A stretch of DNA of 7,999 nucleotides from Oxalobacteraceae bacterium (GTDB taxonomy: Bacteria; Pseudomonadota; Gammaproteobacteria; Burkholderiales; Burkholderiaceae_D). This document shows, piece after piece, positions 5,241 to 7,999 of the stretch. Position numbers and translations under genes: made by a program. The stretch is from NCBI GenBank assembly GCA_947446335.1, contig CANFGA010000122.1, positions 1-7,999 of the forward strand, read 5' to 3'. Numbering within the stretch: position 1 is the first letter of the stretch; the number at the start of each line of letters is the position of its first letter. Below the pieces are notes generated by a model. It made no database searches. It worked only from the letters and a program-made list of their open reading frames with translations, and had not been told where the DNA came from.

Positions 5241-6056
5241 GTGGCAAGAATTATTGTTGTAACGTCCGGCAAGGGCGGGGTCGGCAAGACAACCTCGAGC
5301 GCGAGTTTCTCGTCCGGTCTGGCCATGCGTGGACACAAGACCGTGGTGATCGATTTCGATGTCGGCCTGCGCAATCTGGACCTGATCATGGGTTGCGAGC
5401 GCCGCGTCGTCTACGACCTGATCAATGTGATCAACAAGGAAGCGACGCTGAACCAGGCCCTGATCAAGGACAAGCATTGCGAGAACCTGTTCATCTTGCC
5501 AGCCTCGCAAACGCGCGACAAGGAAGCGCTGTCCGAAACCGGTGTCGAGAGCATACTGAACGAACTCGTCAACATGGGTTTCGAGTACATCGTCTGCGAT
5601 TCTCCGGCCGGCATCGAGCACGGCGCGCTGATGGCGTTGACCTTCGCCGACGAAGCGATCATCGTGACCAACCCGGAAGTATCGTCGGTGCGCGATTCGG
5701 ACCGCATCCTCGGCATCATCCAGGCCAAGTCGCGCCGCGCACAGACCGGCAGCGAACCGGTCAAGGAGCATTTGCTGATCACCCGTTACTCGCCCAAGCG
5801 GGTCGCGGCCGACGAAATGCTGTCCTACCAGGACGTGCAGGAAATCCTGCGCATCCCTTTGATCGGCATCATTCCGGAATCGGAGTCGGTCTTGCACGCA
5901 TCGAACCAGGGCAATCCGGCGATCCATTTCAAGGGCACCGACGTGGCCGAAGCTTATGAAGACGTGGTTTCGCGCTTCCTCGGCGAAGAACTCGAGTTGC
6001 GCTTCACTAACTATGAAAAACCTGGTCTGCTGCAGCGCATCTTTGGAGCAAAGTAA
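5241..6056 (+). CDS. minD: Septum site-determining protein MinD (membrane-associated ATPase)
   Basis: The ATP-dependent membrane switch of the Min system: ATP-bound dimers bind the inner membrane, recruit MinC, and are released by MinE, giving pole-to-pole oscillation. It has 271 residues, the usual length. The deviant Walker A motif SGKGGVGKTT is at 9-18 with signature Lys11 and Lys16. DFDVGLRNLD at 38-47 carries the catalytic-region Asp40, and Walker B VCDSPAG has Asp120. The C-terminal amphipathic membrane-targeting helix is clear (EKPGLLQRIFGAK). It starts with GTG at 5241, chosen because AAAGGA ends six bases upstream and the residues ARIIVVTSGKGG are exactly the family start. It lies 50 bp after minC, and its TAA shares one base with the minE ATG, so translation is probably coupled. 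Confidence 0.98.
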   Translation: MARIIVVTSGKGGVGKTTSSASFSSGLAMRGHKTVVIDFDVGLRNLDLIMGCERRVVYDLINVINKEATLNQALIKDKHCENLFILPASQTRDKEALSETGVESILNELVNMGFEYIVCDSPAGIEHGALMALTFADEAIIVTNPEVSSVRDSDRILGIIQAKSRRAQTGSEPVKEHLLITRYSPKRVAADEMLSYQDVQEILRIPLIGIIPESESVLHASNQGNPAIHFKGTDVAEAYEDVVSRFLGEELELRFTNYEKPGLLQRIFGAK

Positions 6057-6307
6057 TGGCCTTGCTTTCTTTTCTATTTCCTCCCAAGCCAAAAACGGCG
6101 ACGATGGCCAAGGAACGCCTGCAAATCATCATCGCGCGCGAACGCAATGGCCGCGGCGGTCCTGACTTTTTGCCGGCCTTGCACAAGGAATTGATCGAGG
6201 TGATTTCAAAATACACCAGGGTCAACCCGGAAGATATCAAGATTTCGCTCGATCGCCAGGGCAATCTTGAAGTGCTCGACGTCAACGTGGTGCTGCCGGA
6301 CGCCTAG
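6056..6307 (+). CDS. minE: Cell division topological specificity factor MinE
   Basis: MinE stimulates the MinD ATPase and frees MinC inhibition at mid-cell. It has 83 residues, close to the usual 80-90. The N-terminal membrane-touching segment is MALLSFLFPP, the anti-MinCD helix is KERLQIIIARERN (about 19-31), and the topological specificity domain (about 32-83) contains LHKELIEVISKY, DIKISLDRQGNLEVLDVNVVLP. The ATG overlaps the minD stop (TAATG), with GGAG 8 bases upstream inside minD. It is the last gene of the min operon. Confidence 0.97.
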   Translation: MALLSFLFPPKPKTATMAKERLQIIIARERNGRGGPDFLPALHKELIEVISKYTRVNPEDIKISLDRQGNLEVLDVNVVLPDA

Positions 6308-6310
6308 CTG

Positions 6311-6367
6311 CCAGCGCGCGCTTGAGCCAACGCGGGCCGCAGCTGCCTGCAGAGTGCGCGCGCCTGG
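6311..6367 (+). terminator. Long GC-rich inverted repeat after minE, possible terminator
   Basis: CCAGCGCGCGC at 6311-6321 pairs with 6356-6367 (one bulged C), enclosing 34 bases that contain smaller GC-rich palindromes. It starts four bases after the minE stop. No T-run follows, so it is not a standard intrinsic terminator; it may be a Rho-linked end or an mRNA-stabilising hairpin for minCDE. Confidence 0.35.
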
Positions 6368-6372
6368 AATTC

Positions 6373-6381
6373 TGCTATAGT
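6373..6381 (+). promoter_or_regulatory. Extended -10 promoter for the response regulator
   Basis: TGCTATAGT contains the extended -10 TG dinucleotide with a one-base spacer before TATAGT (one mismatch to TATAAT). No clear -35 lies 17 bases upstream, which extended -10 promoters can tolerate. It predicts a start near 6388 and a leader of about 53 bases. Confidence 0.5.
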
Positions 6382-6440
6382 CAAAAAGATCATTCATTTA
6401 CCTTATCGATGGACCGGCAGCCCTGCCGCCTTGCCCTATC

Positions 6441-7148
6441 ATGAGAATCGCCGTACTCGATCATGACCGCAGCCAGACCGATTTGATATGCCAGGCATTG
6501 AATGCGGTCGGCCATGTCTGCGATGCTTTTCAACAAGGCAGGGATGCGCTGACCCAATTGCGCAAGGAGGATTACGACATGCTGATCCTCGACTGGAAGG
6601 TGGCCGACATGAGCGCTGCCGAGGTCGTCTTGCGCGCGCGCGACAAGCTGCCAGACCATGCACCGGTCGCATTCCTGTCGAACTATGCGGGCCAGGACGA
6701 CATCCAAGCCGGCCTCGCAGCCGGCGCCAACGACTACCTGCTGAAACCGCTGCGGCGCGGCGAAGTCGTGGCGCGGGTTCAGGCGCTGCTGCGCCGCGCC
6801 TATCCGGATCGCCTTGGCACGGAGCAATTCAGGTTTGGCCAATATGTGTTCGACATCGGCTGCAGCCGGTTGCTATCGAACGGCAACGCGCTCGAATTGA
6901 CGCAAAAGGAATTTGCGCTGGCCTTGTTATTTTTTCGCAATATCGGCCGTCCGCTCTCGCGCACCTATATCCACGATGAAGTCTGGGTCCGCGAAAGCAG
7001 CATGCCTTCGCGCACGCTCGATACCCATGTGTCGAGGGTGCGCAACAAATTGCAGCTGAAACTGGAACACGGTTACCGCCTGGCGCCGGTGTACAGCTAT
7101 GGTTATCTGCTGGAAAAACTGACCGAGCCGGGCGCAGCGCAGGTGTGA
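6441..7148 (+). CDS. OmpR/PhoB-family response regulator (orphan, atypical receiver)
   Basis: A 235-residue two-component transcription regulator. The receiver domain is at about 1-120: acidic pocket Asp7-His8-Asp9, phosphoacceptor Asp51 in LILDWK, Ser80 in AFLSN, Lys102 in LLKP. The winged-helix DNA-binding domain is at about 125-228, with LTQKEFALALLFFRNIGRPLSR and the recognition helix SRTLDTHVSRVRNKL (190-204). Asp51 and Lys102 are kept, but the usual second acidic residue is His8 and the usual D-x-x-x-P-D-M-S-G loop reads D-W-K-V-A-D-M-S-A, lacking Pro and Gly. It may still be phosphorylated. The ATG at 6441 matches the family start exactly, although no Shine-Dalgarno is visible. No histidine kinase is next to it: minE lies upstream and hemA downstream, so its partner and targets cannot be named. 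Confidence 0.92.
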   Translation: MRIAVLDHDRSQTDLICQALNAVGHVCDAFQQGRDALTQLRKEDYDMLILDWKVADMSAAEVVLRARDKLPDHAPVAFLSNYAGQDDIQAGLAAGANDYLLKPLRRGEVVARVQALLRRAYPDRLGTEQFRFGQYVFDIGCSRLLSNGNALELTQKEFALALLFFRNIGRPLSRTYIHDEVWVRESSMPSRTLDTHVSRVRNKLQLKLEHGYRLAPVYSYGYLLEKLTEPGAAQV

Positions 7149-7232
7149 GGTGCCAGGCCAGGCAAGCAGGCAGATCTCGGTCACGCAGCGCTGAAATCGC
7201 GACCTGTTCAGCAGTGTGACAGAGCATGGCGC
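7149..7232. other. Intergenic stretch after the response regulator, no terminator seen
   Basis: This stretch holds repeated CAGG units (7154-7175) and an 8-bp palindrome CAGCGCTG (7187-7194), but no hairpin with a T-run. A clear end for the regulator transcript is not visible, so some readthrough into hemA is possible. Confidence 0.4.
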
Positions 7233-7238
7233 TATAAT
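7233..7238 (+). promoter_or_regulatory. hemA promoter -10 box
   Basis: TATAAT matches the sigma-70 -10 consensus fully and predicts a start near 7245, 24 bases before the hemA ATG. The -35 is poor: GTGACA (7216-7221) is only 11 bases away, and the 17-bp position (7210-7215) reads AGCAGT. The exact -10 and its distance to hemA make it a likely promoter, perhaps activator-assisted. Confidence 0.6.
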
Positions 7239-7268
7239 ATGACGATAATTATTCCACCAAAGCAAGAA

Positions 7269-7999
7269 ATGCAACTGCTCGCCGTCGGCTTGAACCACAC
7301 TACTGCTCCAGTTTCGCTGCGCGAAAAGCTGGCGCTGGCGCCTGAGCAACTCGGTCAGGCCGTGGTCGCTGCGCGCTCCTGGTTTGAACGGATCGATGCG
7401 CGCGGCAGCGACGAAGCGGCGATCCTGTCCACCTGCAACCGCACCGAACTGTATGCGGCGAGCCGGGTACCGAATCCGCTCGACGCCAGCGCCCACTTCC
7501 TGGCCGATTACCACAAGCTCAATTACGCCGAACTGCGCCACCATTTGTACATGTTGCCGCACGATGGCGCGGTGCGCCATGCATTCCGGGTCGCATCGGG
7601 CCTCGATTCGATGGTGCTGGGCGAGCCGCAAATTCTGGGCCAGATGAAGGATGCAGCGCGCCTGGCCGAAGCGGCCGGCGGCATGGGCACCTATCTGCAC
7701 CAATTGTTCCAGCGCAGCTTCTCGGTCGCCAAGGAAGTGCGCAGCACCACTGAAATCGGCGCCCACAGCGTCTCGATGGCGGCCGCTGCCGTGCGATTGT
7801 CGCAACGCATCTTCGACAAGCTGTCCGAGCAAAACGTGCTGTTCATCGGCGCCGGCGAGATGATCGAATTGTGCGCCACTCACTTTGCGGCGCACCATCC
7901 GAAAAGCATCACGGTCGCCAACCGCACGATGGCGCGCGGCGAAGAACTGGCCCAGCGCTTCAATGGCCGCGCGATCCGCCTGGCCGAATTGCCGGACCA
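7269..7999 (+). CDS. hemA: Glutamyl-tRNA reductase, N-terminal 243 codons (continues beyond right edge)
   Basis: The first committed enzyme of C5-pathway haem synthesis: it reduces glutamyl-tRNA(Glu) to glutamate-1-semialdehyde using NADPH, in the cytoplasm. The gene is cut by the window edge; the family is about 420 residues. Visible are the N-terminal block LLAVGLNHTTAPVSLREKL, the catalytic cysteine Cys56 in STCNRTELY, the block ASGLDSMVLGEPQILGQ (110-125), the RSFSVAKEVRSTT helix, and the start of the NADPH-binding domain with IGAGEM (193-198) and ANRT (217-220). The ATG at 7269 gives the family start MQLLAVGLNH. An in-frame ATG at 7239 would add ten residues, but it abuts the TATAAT box and lies upstream of the predicted transcript start, so it is rejected. 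The ribosome site is weak (AAGCAAGAA). Confidence 0.97.
   Translation, partial: MQLLAVGLNHTTAPVSLREKLALAPEQLGQAVVAARSWFERIDARGSDEAAILSTCNRTELYAASRVPNPLDASAHFLADYHKLNYAELRHHLYMLPHDGAVRHAFRVASGLDSMVLGEPQILGQMKDAARLAEAAGGMGTYLHQLFQRSFSVAKEVRSTTEIGAHSVSMAAAAVRLSQRIFDKLSEQNVLFIGAGEMIELCATHFAAHHPKSITVANRTMARGEELAQRFNGRAIRLAELPD

Noticed and set aside
4934..5959. Plus-strand open frame overlapping minC and minD in another frame
   Set aside because: It crosses the minC-minD gap only because the tandem repeat happens to lack stops; both true frames are clear.
5211..6092. Minus-strand open frame (293 codons) opposite minD
   Set aside because: It is antisense to a textbook MinD; the residues reflect the complementary strand of its codons.
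6927..7898. Minus-strand open frame (323 codons) across the response regulator and hemA
   Set aside because: It spans two real genes and the hemA promoter on the opposite strand, with no motif.
1..7999. A new defence, CRISPR, mobile or secretion system
   Set aside because: Every long coding frame is a known housekeeping or PHB gene except the truncated one at the left edge. There are no regularly spaced repeats, transposase, integrase or tRNA attachment site.

Overview
The window is an ordinary chromosomal housekeeping segment of a GC-rich betaproteobacterium, most likely Burkholderiales and probably Oxalobacteraceae (Herminiimonas/Herbaspirillum/Janthinobacterium-like). This is inferred from the polyhydroxybutyrate (PHB) genes, the betaproteobacterial style of the Min proteins, and a hemA that reads like those of this order. 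No database search was possible. I saw no mobile element, CRISPR array, tRNA or rRNA gene, or phage gene.

Left half, minus strand (read right to left): a phasin (4131-3622), then phaA acetyl-CoA acetyltransferase (3503-2325), then phaB acetoacetyl-CoA reductase (2279-1539), ending in a GC-rich hairpin followed by a strong A/T-flanked terminator. Beyond it on the same strand lie a proline iminopeptidase gene (1418-471) and the start of an unrecognised gene that runs off the left edge. PhaA and PhaB make (R)-3-hydroxybutyryl-CoA from acetyl-CoA, and the phasin coats the polymer granule. The PHB synthase phaC is not in the window.

Middle: an AT-rich divergent region of about 320 bp (4132-4452) separates the phasin from the plus-strand genes. 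It holds a perfect FNR-type palindrome (4216-4229). It is centred exactly where a class II FNR activator would sit for a predicted phasin promoter, which suggests oxygen control of the granule protein. It also holds a nested hairpin plus T-run just ahead of minC.

Right half, plus strand: minC-minD-minE (4453-6307) is a compact operon for division-site placement, with minD and minE overlapping by one base. It is followed by an orphan OmpR/PhoB-type response regulator (6441-7148) with unusual receiver residues, then the first 243 codons of hemA (glutamyl-tRNA reductase, from 7269), which has its own TATAAT box and leaves at the right edge.

No wholly new system is evident. The best leads are the FNR/phasin promoter geometry, the minC leader structure, and the atypical response regulator.
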